Positions 16,614 through 26,074 are shown, counted from the stretch's first letter. The stretch: 64,000 bases of DNA from JACRCT01 sp049841135 (GCA_049841135.1 JASGHK010000004.1:434001-498000); one strand, 5' to 3'. Notes: generated from the letters alone by a model not told the origin. Program-made: numbers and translations.

Positions 16614-17665
16614 AGAAGCTCCTGCTCGACAAGGTCGCCTCGGTCACCGCCAACTGCCGGCTCTCGCGCGAGGTGCGCCTGGGCGCCGACATCCCCGCCG
16701 TCGAGGGCGGCGTGGTCGCCGTGCGGGTGCTGACCTCCAAGACCACCTACGACCAGCTCGAGCTGCCCTCGGGCCGCATGTCGAAGGTCAAGGCGGGCGA
16801 CGTGCTCGCCGTGGCGCTGGGCCACCGCAAGGCGCTCTTCGGCTACTCCGGCCACCTGCCGGCCGAGGTCAAGGTCGGCGACCGGCTGAACCTGCTCAAC
16901 CTGGGCGGCGTGCTCGGCGTCTGCGACAGCATCAACCCCGACCTCGGCCCGCCCTTCGAGTGCGAGGTGCTCGGCCAGGTGCTGCACTTCCCCTACCTGG
17001 GCGAGCGCATCGGCGTGCCCGCGCACATCGGCCTGGGCGCCCTGCCCTTCTGCGAGACCATCGACGCGCGCGGCGTGCCGGTGGTGGCGGTGGTCGGCAC
17101 CTGCATGAACGCCGGCAAGACCGCCGCGGCCTGCGCGCTCGTCCAGCACCTGGCCCACCGGGGCCTGAGGGTCGCCGCCGCCAAGGCCACCGGCGTCTCG
17201 CTGCGCCGCGACGTGCTGGCGATGGAGGACGCCGGCGCCTTCCGCTCGCTCGTCTTCACCGACCTGGGCGTCGTCACCACCACCCCGGAGAGCGCGCCCA
17301 AGGCCGCGCGCACCCTGCTCACCCGCCTGGCCGAGGACGCGCCCGACGTCATCGTGCTCGAGCTGGGCGACGGGCTGATGGGCCTGTACGGCGTGGACGC
17401 CATCCTCGACGACGTGGCGACGCGCGCCGCGTTCACCGCGGTGGTGCTCTCCGCCAACGATCCCGTCGGCGCCTGGGGCGGCGTGCAGCTCCTGCGCGAC
17501 CGGCACCACCTGGGCACCACGGTGGTCACCGGGCCGGCGACGGACAACGCCGCCGGCAGCCGGCTCATCGAGCGCGTCGCCGGCGTGCGCGCCCTGAACG
17601 CGCGGGCCGAGGCCCAGGCCTTCTCCGAGCACGTGCTGTCGGCGCTGCGCGCCGCCGCCGCCTGA
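16610..17665 (+). CDS. P-loop NTPase of unknown function inside the arginine operon
   Basis: A 351-residue protein starting at TTG, overlapping the argG stop (TTGA), and ending in TGATG with argC, so it is translationally embedded in the operon. An N-terminal beta-rich domain (residues ~1-140: VVAVRVLTSKTTYDQLELPS, GYSGHLPAEVKVGDRLNL) precedes an NTPase core. Walker A is VVGTCMNAGKTAAACALV, followed by AAAKATGVSLRRD and VIVLELGDGLMG. The GTxxxxGKT loop recalls BioD/MobB-like or DUF1611-like enzymes of the SIMIBI class. It is not a standard arginine enzyme, and the missing N-acyltransferase step cannot be assigned to it from sequence. Role unknown. Confidence 0.8.
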   Translation: MKKLLLDKVASVTANCRLSREVRLGADIPAVEGGVVAVRVLTSKTTYDQLELPSGRMSKVKAGDVLAVALGHRKALFGYSGHLPAEVKVGDRLNLLNLGGVLGVCDSINPDLGPPFECEVLGQVLHFPYLGERIGVPAHIGLGALPFCETIDARGVPVVAVVGTCMNAGKTAAACALVQHLAHRGLRVAAAKATGVSLRRDVLAMEDAGAFRSLVFTDLGVVTTTPESAPKAARTLLTRLAEDAPDVIVLELGDGLMGLYGVDAILDDVATRAAFTAVVLSANDPVGAWGGVQLLRDRHHLGTTVVTGPATDNAAGSRLIERVAGVRALNARAEAQAFSEHVLSALRAAAA

Positions 17666-18785
17666 TGGGCCCTTCGAGGATCCGCTCCATGAACCCGAGC
17701 CCCACTGGCCAGAAGGCCGAACGCATCCCCGTCGCCGTCCTCGGCGGCACCGGCTATGTCGCCGGCGAGCTCTGCGCCTGCTCGCGGCGCACCCGCGCTT
17801 CGAGGTCGCCGCCGCGCTCTCCACCAGCCAGCCCGGTGCGCCGGTCGTCGAGGCCTTCCCGCACCTGGCCGGCACGTCCCTCGACCGCCTGAAGTTCGAG
17901 GGCCTGGGCGCGCTCGACCGGCTGCTCAGCCCCGAGCGGCCGCTGGGCCTGTTCGCCGCGACGCCGCACGGCGCGACCGCGCCGCTCCTCGACGACGCGC
18001 TCTCCCGGGCCGAGACGCGAGGCGCTGCGATCCACGCGGTCGACCTCTCTGCCGACTTCCGCTTTCCCGACCCCGCGCAATACGAGCGCGTCTACCAGAA
18101 GCCGCACCCGGCGCCCAAGCGCCTGGCCTCGTTCGCGAGCGCGCTGCCCGAGCTGTGGATCGGCCCGGCGACCGCCCACGCCGCGCAGCCCGGCTGCTTC
18201 GTGACCGCGGTGACGCTGGGGGCGCACGCCTTCTTCGCGCTCGGCCTCGTCGAGGACGAGGTCTTCGCCTCGGCGATCACCGGCAGCTCCGGCAGCGGCC
18301 GCACTCCGGCCGCCGGGACCCACCACCCCGAGCGCCACGACAACCTCTGGGCCTACTCGCCGCTCTCGCACCGCCACGAGGCGGAGATGCGCCGGCTGCT
18401 GGGCCTGGCGCGCGGCGGCGGAGGCGCCGAGCCCGAGGTGCTCTTCGTGCCCCACTCCGGGCCGTTCGTGCGCGGCATCCACGCCACGCTTCACCTCAAG
18501 CTCAAGGCCCCGGCGAGCGCCGACGTTCTGGTCGAGCAGGCCGGGCGCGTCTTCGCCGCCTGCCCCTTCGTGAAGGTCTCGCTCGCCCCGCCCAAGCTCT
18601 CCGAGGTCGTGGGCACCAACCGCTGCCGCCTCGGCGTCGCCGTGCGCGGCAAGGACCTCGTCGTCACCTCCGTCATCGACAACCTCGTCAAGGGCGCGGC
18701 GGGCGGCGGCGTGCAGTGGATGAACCGGCTCTTCGGCCTGGACCAGGCCGCGGGGCTCACGATGGGAGGCCTGGGATGGCTCTAG
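17665..18785 (+). CDS. argC: N-acyl-gamma-glutamyl-phosphate reductase (one frameshift)
   Basis: NADPH-dependent reductase that converts N-acylglutamyl phosphate to the semialdehyde. The Rossmann motif is VAVLGGTGYVAGEL; after the break near 17771 the frame resumes LRLLAAHPRFEVAAALST. The catalytic Cys is in AAQPGCFVTAVTLGAHA, and SGSSGSGRTPAAGTHH-type and NLVKGAAGGGVQWMN motifs are typical. One missing base in GAGCTCTGCGC restores GELLRLL. An intact argC is needed for the operon to work, so error is the likeliest explanation. ATG 17665 couples to the previous stop; ATG 17689 is an alternative start. The end overlaps argD by 10 bases. Confidence 0.9.
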
Positions 18786-19909
18786 CCAAGAGCGCGCTGC
18801 TGGACGTCTTCAAGACCATCGCCTTCGAGCCGGTGCGCGGCGAGGGCGTCTGGCTCTTCGACAAGAGGGGCGAGCGCTACCTCGACTTCTACGGCGGCCA
18901 CGCGGTGGCGCTGCTGGGCTACGCCCACCCGCGCCTGCTCGAGGCCGCGAGCAAGCAGGCCGCCGAGCTGTTCTTCCAGAGCAACGCCGTGCCGCTGGCG
19001 GTGCGCGAGCGCGCGGCGAAGGCGCTGGTCGGCTTCGGGCCCAAGGGCCTGGACAAGGTCTTCTTCGTCAACTCCGGCGCCGAGGCGAACGAGAACGCGC
19101 TGCGCATCGCCTTCCTGGCGACGAAGCGCCAGCGCGTGGTCGCGGTCGCGGGCGCCTTCCACGGCCGCACCGCCGCCGCCGGGGCCATCACCGACCACGC
19201 CAGCTGGTACGCCTTCCCGCGCCGGCCGTTCGACGTGACCACCGTCGCCTTCGACGACGTCCAGGCGCTGGAGCAGGCCGTCGGCGACGACGTGGCGGCG
19301 GTGATCTTCGAGCCGGTGCAGGGCATGGCCGGGGCGCGGCCGCTCTCGCTCGCCTTCGCCCGCGCCGCGCGCCGGCTCACCCGGAAGCGCGGCGCGCTGC
19401 TGGTCTTCGACGAGGTGCAGTGCGGCATGGGCCGCAGCGGCCAGCCCTTCGTGGCGCAGGCCTGGGGCGTCACCCCCGACGTGCTCACCACCGCCAAGGG
19501 CGTCGCCGGCGGCTACCCGGTGGGCGCGGTGATGGTGGGCGACGCGCTGGCGAAGAAGATCTCCCAGGGCCAGCTGGGGACGACCTTCGGCGGCGGCCCG
19601 GTGGCCTGCGCGCTGGTGGAGACGGTCGTGCGCGAGGCGAAGCGCCTGCTGGGCAGCGTGCGCCGGCTCTCGCGGCGGCTGATGCGCGAGTGCCGTGTGG
19701 GGCCGGTGATCGACGTGCTGGGCATGGGGCTCCTGCTCGGCCTGCGCACGAGCCGCCCCGCCGCCGAGATCCTCGCCGCGTTGCGGGCGAAGCGGATCCT
19801 CGCGGGCGGGAGCGCCGACCCGAACGTCGTGCGACTGCTGCCCCCGCTGACCTTGCAGGACGAACACGTGGACGCGCTGGTGAGCGCACTGAAGGAGATC
19901 CGCCGATGA
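18776..19909 (+). CDS. argD: acylornithine aminotransferase
   Basis: A 377-residue class III PLP-dependent aminotransferase that converts N-acylglutamate semialdehyde to N-acylornithine with glutamate as amino donor. Landmarks are YLDFYGGHAVALLGYAHP, NSGAEANENALRIA, GAFHGRTAAAGAITD, LLVFDEVQCGMGRSG and the PLP lysine in LTTAKGVAGGYPVGAV. It overlaps both argC and the transcarbamylase gene (ATGA). The number of residues and motif order are normal. Whether the acyl group is acetyl or succinyl cannot be read from ArgD. Confidence 0.92.
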   Translation: MALAKSALLDVFKTIAFEPVRGEGVWLFDKRGERYLDFYGGHAVALLGYAHPRLLEAASKQAAELFFQSNAVPLAVRERAAKALVGFGPKGLDKVFFVNSGAEANENALRIAFLATKRQRVVAVAGAFHGRTAAAGAITDHASWYAFPRRPFDVTTVAFDDVQALEQAVGDDVAAVIFEPVQGMAGARPLSLAFARAARRLTRKRGALLVFDEVQCGMGRSGQPFVAQAWGVTPDVLTTAKGVAGGYPVGAVMVGDALAKKISQGQLGTTFGGGPVACALVETVVREAKRLLGSVRRLSRRLMRECRVGPVIDVLGMGLLLGLRTSRPAAEILAALRAKRILAGGSADPNVVRLLPPLTLQDEHVDALVSALKEIRR

Positions 19910-20907
19910 AGTTCCTGGACCTCGCCGACCTCGCCGCCGACCGCCGCGAACGGATCCTCTCGCTGGCGCAGGAGCTGGAGCGTTTCCCCCTTCGCGACAG
20001 CCTGAAGGGCAAGACCGTCGGCCTGTTGTTCATGAACCCCTCGCTGCGCACGCTCGCCTCGATGGAGGCCGGCATCACGCAGCTGGGCGGCCACTCGTTC
20101 GTCATCGCCCCCGGACAGAACTCCTGGAAGCTGGAGACGAAGGTCGGCGCGGTGATGGACGGCGACGCGGTGGAGCACATCCGCGAGGCCATCCCGGTGC
20201 TGGCGCAGTATGCCGACGCGCTGGGCGTGCGCTGCTTCGCCGAGGGCAAGGACCTGCAGGCCGACCTGCAGGACGGGCTCATCCGCGCCATGGCCGAGCT
20301 GTGCCCCAAGCCCTTCGTCAACCTGGAGTCGGCGCTGTCGCACCCCTGCCAGGCGCTGGCGGACTGGAAGACGCTCGAGGACCTGTCCGTCCCGCGCCAG
20401 GGCGGCAAGTTCGTCCTGAGCTGGGCGTTCCACCCCAAGCCCCTGCCCTACGCGGTGCCGGCCTCGGCGCTGAACCTGGCGGCGCTGCGCGGGATGGAGG
20501 TCAGCATCCTGCGGCCCGACGGCTTCTCGCTGCCCACGGAGGTCATGGAGCGCGCCCACGCGCTGGCCCAGGCCTCGGGCGGGTCGATCGAGGAGACCAG
20601 CGACCGCGCCAGGGCGATGCGGGGCGCCCACGTGCTCTACGTAAAGAGCTGGGCCGCGCCGCAGGCGTACGGCCGGCCCGCCGAGGAGGCGAAGCTGCGC
20701 GAGCCGCTGCGCGCCGAGTGGTGCGTGCGCGAGAGCTGGTTCGCCACCGCTCGGCCCGACGCCAAGGCGATGCACTGCCTGCCGGTGCGGCGCAACGTGA
20801 AGATCGCCGACGAGGTCCTCGACGGCCCGCGCAGCGTCGTCGTGCGCCAGGCCGGCAACCGGCTGCACGTCCAGAAAGCGCTGCTCGTGGAGCTGCTCGG
20901 CGGATAG
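19906..20907 (+). CDS. argF': N-acylornithine carbamoyltransferase (AOTCase/SOTCase type)
   Basis: A 333-residue transcarbamylase that resembles the Xanthomonas N-acetylornithine and Bacteroides N-succinylornithine enzymes, not OTCase. The carbamoyl-phosphate loop is FMNPSLRT, and TQLGGHSFVIAPG, HPCQALADWKTL, WAFHPKPLPYAVPASAL, YVKSWAAPQAYG, HCLPVRRNVKIAD and NRLHVQKALL are all characteristic. It would form N-acylcitrulline from N-acylornithine. In MDGDAVEHI, Val89 sits where Glu92 of the Xanthomonas enzyme lies; published substitutions of that Glu (including Val) favour succinylornithine. Succinyl specificity here is inference. It overlaps argD by four bases. Confidence 0.88.
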   Translation: MKFLDLADLAADRRERILSLAQELERFPLRDSLKGKTVGLLFMNPSLRTLASMEAGITQLGGHSFVIAPGQNSWKLETKVGAVMDGDAVEHIREAIPVLAQYADALGVRCFAEGKDLQADLQDGLIRAMAELCPKPFVNLESALSHPCQALADWKTLEDLSVPRQGGKFVLSWAFHPKPLPYAVPASALNLAALRGMEVSILRPDGFSLPTEVMERAHALAQASGGSIEETSDRARAMRGAHVLYVKSWAAPQAYGRPAEEAKLREPLRAEWCVRESWFATARPDAKAMHCLPVRRNVKIADEVLDGPRSVVVRQAGNRLHVQKALLVELLGG

Positions 20908-20950
20908 CGGGCGGGAGTGGACGCGGCGCAGGCCGCGAAAAGGAGACTCG

Positions 20951-21883
20951 ATGAACGGACACTGGGATCGGGACGCGCTGGGCTCGTCGCTGCGCCGCGC
21001 GCTGCCCTACATCCGCCTCTTCAAGAACAAGACCTTCGTGATCAAGGTGGGCGGCGCGCTCTGCGGCGAGCCCGCGGCGCTGGCCGAGGTGGTGGAGCAG
21101 GTCGCCGTGCTGCGCGAGCTGGGCATCCGCGTGGTGCTGGTCCACGGCGGCGGGCCGCAGACCACTGCGCTCTCGCAGAAGCTCGGCCTGGAGACGAAGT
21201 TCGTCCAGGGCCGGCGCGTCACCGACGAGAAGACGCTCGAGGTGGCGGTGATGACCATCGCCGGGACGGTCAACACCGCGCTCCTCTCGGCCTGCCGCGC
21301 TGCCGAGCTGCCCGCCGTCGGCCTGTCCGGCGTCGACGCCAGCCTGGTCGTGGCCCGCCGGCGCCCGCCGGAGCCCGTGGACTACGGCCTCGTCGGCGAC
21401 ATCGTCGCGGTCGATCCCGCGGTGCTGCACAAGCTCCTCGACGGCGGCTTCGTGCCCGTGGTCAGCCCGCTGTGCGCGGACGAGGCCGGGCAGGTCCTCA
21501 ACGTCAACGCCGACACGGTGGCCTCGCGCCTCGCGCAGTCGCTGGGCGCCGACAAGGTTCTCTTCGTCGGCGACACCTCTGGCCTGCTCGAGGACAAGGC
21601 CGACCCCGCCTCGCTCGTCAGCTACACCGACGTCGCCGGCCTGCGCGCCCTGCGCGAGAAGGGCGCCCTCGACGCCGGCATGCTGCCCAAGGCCAGGGCG
21701 GCCGAGGAGGCGCTGCTGGGCGGCGTCAAGCGCGTGCACCTGGTCGGCTACAAGGCCCGCCACAGCCTGCTCGTGGAGGTCTTCACCAACGAGGGCTCCG
21801 GCACGCTCATCGTCCGGGAAGCCGCCGACCTCTCGCCCACCGAGCAGTCGGCCTCGGCCGCGCCCAGGGCCGTGGGCGCATGA
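20951..21883 (+). CDS. argB: N-acylglutamate kinase
   Basis: A 310-residue amino-acid kinase that phosphorylates N-acylglutamate. Motifs are FVIKVGGALCG, VVLVHGGGPQTTALSQKLG, GRRVTDEKTLEVAVM, YGLVGDIVAVDP, VLNVNADTVASRLAQSLG and DTSGLLEDKAD. Unlike the Xanthomonas protein it has no fused acetyltransferase (NAGS) domain, so the first acylation step is encoded elsewhere. ATG at 20951 follows AAGGAGA. The 3' end overlaps the deacylase gene (ATGA). Confidence 0.93.
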   Translation: MNGHWDRDALGSSLRRALPYIRLFKNKTFVIKVGGALCGEPAALAEVVEQVAVLRELGIRVVLVHGGGPQTTALSQKLGLETKFVQGRRVTDEKTLEVAVMTIAGTVNTALLSACRAAELPAVGLSGVDASLVVARRRPPEPVDYGLVGDIVAVDPAVLHKLLDGGFVPVVSPLCADEAGQVLNVNADTVASRLAQSLGADKVLFVGDTSGLLEDKADPASLVSYTDVAGLRALREKGALDAGMLPKARAAEEALLGGVKRVHLVGYKARHSLLVEVFTNEGSGTLIVREAADLSPTEQSASAAPRAVGA

Positions 21884-22965
21884 GCGACGCCGAGCTGCTC
21901 GCGCTGCACCGGGAGCTCGTCTCCATCGCCTCGCCCTCGCGCGACGAGGCGGCGCTGCGCGCGTGGCTCGTGTCGTTCCTGCGCGCGAAGGGGCTCGGCG
22001 CCGAGGCCCTCGGCGACAACGTCTTCGCCGTCACCCACGGCGAGGGGCGGGCGCTGTGCCTGTGCAGCCACCTCGACACCGTCCCCGCCTCGCCGGGCTG
22101 GACGAGGCCGCCGCTGGCGCCGACCGTCGAGGACGGCAAGGTCTACGGCCTGGGCAGCAACGACGCCAAGGCCTCGGTGGCGGCGATGATCGCCGCGCTG
22201 CTGCGCCTCAAGGACCGGCCCGGCGCGCCGCCGTTGGTGCTCGCCCTGTGCTGCCAGGAGGAGACGGGCGGCAAGGGCGCGGAGTCGCTCGTCCCGCACC
22301 TTTGCGGCCTGGACGCGAAGATCGCCGCGGCGGTGGTGGGTGAGCCCACCGGCCTGGAGATCGCCGTCGCTCAGAAGGGCCTGCTCGTCCTGGAGCTCAA
22401 GGCCGCCGGCCGTGCCTGCCACGCCGCGCACGCCAGGGCGCTGGGCGTGCCCAATCCCGTGCGCGCGCTCGCCGCCGACCTGCTCGCGCTCGACAGCGTG
22501 GAGCTCGGCGCGGCCGACCCCGACCTGGGACCGGTGACGCTGGAGCCGACAGTGCTCCACGGCGGCACGGCGCGGAACATGCTGCCGGCGCAGGCGAGCT
22601 GCATCCTCGACGTGCGCTCCAACCCGTCGCCGGGGCACGCCGAGCTCGTCGCGCGGTTGCGCGGCGCGGTGAAGGGAGAGCTGGGCGTGCTGAGCGATCG
22701 GCTGCTGCCGTGCGCGGTGGACGCCGAACACCCCCTCGTGCGTGCGGCGCGCGCGGCGAGGCCCGAGGCGAGGCTCTTCGGGTCGCGCGGCGTGTCCGAC
22801 TGGGTCTTCTTCCAGGCCGCGGGCATCGCGGCGATCAAGGTGGGTCCAGGGCAGACCGAGCGCTCGCACACCCCGGACGAGTTCGTGCTGGAGAAGGAAG
22901 TGATCGACGGCGCGCGCTTCTACGAGGCGCTGGCGCTCGCGTGGGCCAAGGAGGCGTGGCGATGA
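21880..22965 (+). CDS. argE': M20 family deacylase, probable N-acylcitrulline deacylase
   Basis: A 361-residue dinuclear zinc amidohydrolase of the ArgE/DapE family. The metal ligands and catalytic residues are visible: CSHLDTVPAS (His, Asp), GLGSNDAKASVAAM (bridging Asp), CCQEETGGKG (catalytic Glu and metal Glu), VVGEPTGL (Glu) and ERSHTPDEFV (His). Because the operon encodes an acylornithine transcarbamylase and no OTCase, its substrate is most likely N-acetyl- or N-succinylcitrulline, giving citrulline for ArgG. The DapE-like character would suit a succinyl group, but this is not decisive. It overlaps argB and argH. Confidence 0.87.
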   Translation: MSDAELLALHRELVSIASPSRDEAALRAWLVSFLRAKGLGAEALGDNVFAVTHGEGRALCLCSHLDTVPASPGWTRPPLAPTVEDGKVYGLGSNDAKASVAAMIAALLRLKDRPGAPPLVLALCCQEETGGKGAESLVPHLCGLDAKIAAAVVGEPTGLEIAVAQKGLLVLELKAAGRACHAAHARALGVPNPVRALAADLLALDSVELGAADPDLGPVTLEPTVLHGGTARNMLPAQASCILDVRSNPSPGHAELVARLRGAVKGELGVLSDRLLPCAVDAEHPLVRAARAARPEARLFGSRGVSDWVFFQAAGIAAIKVGPGQTERSHTPDEFVLEKEVIDGARFYEALALAWAKEAWR

Positions 22966-24146
22966 CGCGGCTCTGGGACAAGGGCGAGGGGCTGGACGCG
23001 CAGGTGCTGCGCTACACCGCCGGCGAGGACCACCTCCTGGACGAGCGACTGGTGCGCTACGACGTGCAGGCCTCGGCGGCGCACGCGGCGATGCTCCATG
23101 CGGCGGGCTTCCTCGGCGCCCGCGAGCTCGAGGCGCTCACCCGGGCGCTCGACGACCTCGGCCAGGCGCACGCGCGCGGCGAGTGGCACGTGCGGCTCGA
23201 GGACGAGGACTGCCACACCGCGCTGGAGAACCGCCTGGTGGACCGCGTCGGCGAGACGGGGGCGCGCATCCACCTCGGGCGCTCCCGCAACGACCAGGTG
23301 CTGGCGGCGCTGCGGCTCTACCTCAAGGACGCGCTCGAGGGCCTGGCCCTCGACGCCGAAGCGGTGGCCGCGGCGCTCGACGGCGTGGTGGCGCGCGCCG
23401 GCCAGACCCCGATGCCCGGCTACACGCACCTGCAGCGGGCGATGCCGACGACGGTGGGGCTGTGGCTGGGCGCCTTTGCCGCCGAGCTGCGCGACGACGC
23501 GGCGGGGCTGCGCGCCGCGCGGCGCCGCGCGGACAAGAACCCGCTCGGCTCGGCCGCGGGCTACGGCGTGCCGGTGCTCGCCCTCGACCGCGCGAAGACC
23601 ACGCAGGCGCTGGGCTTCGCCTGCGCGCACGAGCCCGTCACCGCGGTCCAGCTCTCGCGCGGCAAGGCCGAGGCCGAGGCGCTCCTGCAGGCCTCGCTCC
23701 TGGCGCAGGACCTGGGGCGGCTGGCGGCGGACCTGTGCCTGTACGCCACCGCCGAGTTCGGGTTCGTGCAGCTCCCGCGCGAGTTCTCCACCGGCTCGTC
23801 GATGCTCCCGCAGAAGCGCAACCCCGACGTCTTCGAGCTGGTGCGCGGCCGCAGCGGCGAGGCGGCGGCGGCGCTCGGCGAGGTGCTCTCGATCACCGCG
23901 AAGATGACCAGCGGCTACCACCGCGACCTGCAGCTGCTCAAGAAGCCTCTCTTCCGCGGGCTCGACTCGGTGCAGGCGAGCGCGCGGATCATGGCGCACG
24001 CGGTGCCCGGCCTGCAGCTCGACGCGGGCCGCATGGCCGTCGCCCTCGACCCGTCGCTGTTCGAGGCCGAGCGCGCCTACCTGCTCGTCCGCGACGAGGG
24101 CATCCCCTTCCGAGAGGCCTACCGGAGGGTCAAGGCCGGCGGGTAG
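22962..24146 (+). CDS. argH: argininosuccinate lyase
   Basis: A 394-residue member of the fumarase/aspartase superfamily; it splits argininosuccinate into arginine and fumarate. Landmarks are DEDCHTALENRL, IHLGRSRNDQVLAALRLY, MPGYTHLQRAMPTTVG, and the signature loop FSTGSSMLPQKRNPDVFELVR (GSSMxPxKxNP). It is shorter than the ~460-residue norm, lacking some of the C-terminal helices seen in enteric enzymes. The end, ...FREAYRRVKAGG, is still the expected family ending. Last gene of the arginine operon; its start overlaps the deacylase stop. The 323 bases that follow hold nothing I can identify. Confidence 0.93.
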   Translation: MTRLWDKGEGLDAQVLRYTAGEDHLLDERLVRYDVQASAAHAAMLHAAGFLGARELEALTRALDDLGQAHARGEWHVRLEDEDCHTALENRLVDRVGETGARIHLGRSRNDQVLAALRLYLKDALEGLALDAEAVAAALDGVVARAGQTPMPGYTHLQRAMPTTVGLWLGAFAAELRDDAAGLRAARRRADKNPLGSAAGYGVPVLALDRAKTTQALGFACAHEPVTAVQLSRGKAEAEALLQASLLAQDLGRLAADLCLYATAEFGFVQLPREFSTGSSMLPQKRNPDVFELVRGRSGEAAAALGEVLSITAKMTSGYHRDLQLLKKPLFRGLDSVQASARIMAHAVPGLQLDAGRMAVALDPSLFEAERAYLLVRDEGIPFREAYRRVKAGG

Positions 24147-24469
24147 CGCCTCCTCGAAGCGAGACGGCGCCAGAGCCCGGACCGGGACCTCACGCGCGAC
24201 GCCGGCTGCTGGTCACCGGCGCCCAGGGACCGCTCGCCGACAAGGTGTAGCCGCCGGCGTTCGCCCCGTAGCCCTCGACGCTGCGCCGGGGTTTGGCGTG
24301 GGGCGCTTTCCGACCGAGACCGCGAGCCCTCGGGGCTACCTCGACCTGCTCGGGCCACTCGCTGGCGAAGACCCGCTCGACGACCCGTCGGCCCCGGTTG
24401 CGGCCGAACTCGCGGGTGCTTGACGCGCCTCGGGCACCGCTGAGAGCCTCACGCCTTCGCGGAGCCCTC

Positions 24470-26074
24470 TTGCCGAACCGCCACGCCACCTCCCAGCACC
24501 GCCCCTCGTGGTCCGTCGCCATCACGGTCGGCGTCGCCTGCGCGTTCCTGGGCGCCTGCCGGTGCGGCGAGCCACCTCCCGAGCGGGTCTGGGAGGTGGG
24601 CGTTCCCCTGGGCGAGGTGCCGCCCGCCGGCCCGGGGACCCTGGTCGACTTCGTGCCCGCGGGCGCCCCGCTGCTCGTCTCGGTGGAGAGGCCCACCGAG
24701 GTCCTCGCGCAGATGCGCGCCGACCCGCGGCTGGCGCGCGCCTTCGACCGGGAGGTGCTCGCCAACCTCGCCCTCTCCGACGCGGGGGCAACGGCGCGCG
24801 CGCTGCGCCAGCGCCTGTCCGAGCTGTCGACGCTCAACGTCCCGGACTCCAGCCTCGAGGCGCTGCTCGACGGCCCGCTGGTGCTGGCGGCTCGCGCCGG
24901 CCCGGGCCACACCGACGTCCTGCTGCTCAAGCGCCTGTCGCCGCAGGCCAAGGCTTCGTGGCAGGCCGCGCAGATGCTCCAGGCCGTCTCCGCGTCGCTG
25001 CGCGAGGTCCGGGTCGAGCGCTACCGCGGCTTCCCGCTGCGCAAGGTGCTGGTGGGCGAGCGCCGGCGCATCACCTACGTGCTCCTGCGCGACCTGCTCG
25101 TCGCCGGGACGAGCGACGAGTGGGTCAAGGCGAGCCTGGACCTCGCCTTGGGCGGCCCGGGCGAGCGCGCCGGAACGCGACCGGCCATCCGCGCTGCGCT
25201 CGCCGAAGAGCGCGGCGCGCCGCTCTTCGCCGTCGTCGATGCCGAAGCGCTGCGCTCCGAGCCCGGGGGCCCGGGCGCCGCGACCGTGGCGCTCTCCCAG
25301 CTCGCCTGGCTGCGAGCGAGCCTCGTCCCCAACCGAGGCCTCACTCTCGCCGCGCTCCCGGTCGCCCCGCGCAGCCCGCGCGCCGCGACTGGCCGACCGG
25401 CGCTGCTCGGCTTCGCGCCGCGCGGCACGCTGGTCGCCGTCGACCGCACGATCGGGCTGGCCGAGGCGCTCCAGGCGCTCCTGCCCGAGAAGGTCACCGG
25501 ACGCGCGCACGCCGAGCAGGCCACCTCGCTGCGCGACCGGCTGGTCAAGGATCTCTCGCCCCAGCTCGCCGGCGAGGCCTTCTGGTTCGTGGACGGGCTC
25601 GACTCCCCGTCCCAAGAGGAAGGGCGCGCCGTCGCCCGCCACGTCGCTGGCTTCACCCTGCGCGACGCCAAGGCGGCCTCCGCCGCCCTCGCGGTTCTGG
25701 TCCCCGAGCTGCTCGCCTCGCCCGTCGAGATCGACCGCGAGGGCCCGCGGGAGATCACCTGCGCCGCGGGCGAAGCGCTCTGCCTGAGCGTCGCCAGCGA
25801 CGTGCTGCTCCTGAGCAACCGGCGCGCGGCGCTCAAGGCCGCCCTGGCGGTCGCCGACGGGCACGCTCCGGCGCTCGCCGCGAGCCCGGCCGCCGCGGCG
25901 GCCTCCGACCTCGTCTACGTCGACGCCCCCGCCCTCGCGGCCGCCATCGGGCGGGACACCGGGCTCTCGGGCGACGAGCCGCTCTTGGGCCTGGTCCGAG
26001 CCATCGGCCCGCTGCTGGCGAGCGTCCACCCCGTCTCCAGCGGCCGGCTCGTCGGCGAGGTCCAGGCCCCATGA
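24470..26074 (+). CDS. lipoprotein of the alpha-2-macroglobulin operon (DUF2138/YfaA-like)
   Basis: About 534 residues if translation starts at TTG 24470. The N-terminus (WSVAITVGVACAFLGACRCG) is a lipoprotein signal peptide. The body contains LVDFVPAGAPLLVSVERPTEVLAQMR, LLDGPLVLAARAGPGHTDVLLL and FWFVDGLDSPSQEE. I assign it to DUF2138 mainly because it is followed directly by DUF1175-, YfaS- and YfaP-like genes in the same order as the E. coli yfa cluster. The start is uncertain; the in-frame region upstream has no better start with a ribosome site. It overlaps the next gene by ATGA. Likely periplasmic. Confidence 0.68.
   Translation: MPNRHATSQHRPSWSVAITVGVACAFLGACRCGEPPPERVWEVGVPLGEVPPAGPGTLVDFVPAGAPLLVSVERPTEVLAQMRADPRLARAFDREVLANLALSDAGATARALRQRLSELSTLNVPDSSLEALLDGPLVLAARAGPGHTDVLLLKRLSPQAKASWQAAQMLQAVSASLREVRVERYRGFPLRKVLVGERRRITYVLLRDLLVAGTSDEWVKASLDLALGGPGERAGTRPAIRAALAEERGAPLFAVVDAEALRSEPGGPGAATVALSQLAWLRASLVPNRGLTLAALPVAPRSPRAATGRPALLGFAPRGTLVAVDRTIGLAEALQALLPEKVTGRAHAEQATSLRDRLVKDLSPQLAGEAFWFVDGLDSPSQEEGRAVARHVAGFTLRDAKAASAALAVLVPELLASPVEIDREGPREITCAAGEALCLSVASDVLLLSNRRAALKAALAVADGHAPALAASPAAAAASDLVYVDAPALAAAIGRDTGLSGDEPLLGLVRAIGPLLASVHPVSSGRLVGEVQAP

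Noticed and set aside
24147..24469. Reverse-strand frame with NAGGYTLSASGPW reading
   Set aside because: No start signal, no family resemblance, and it runs antisense into the lipoprotein gene; left as an unexplained gap.
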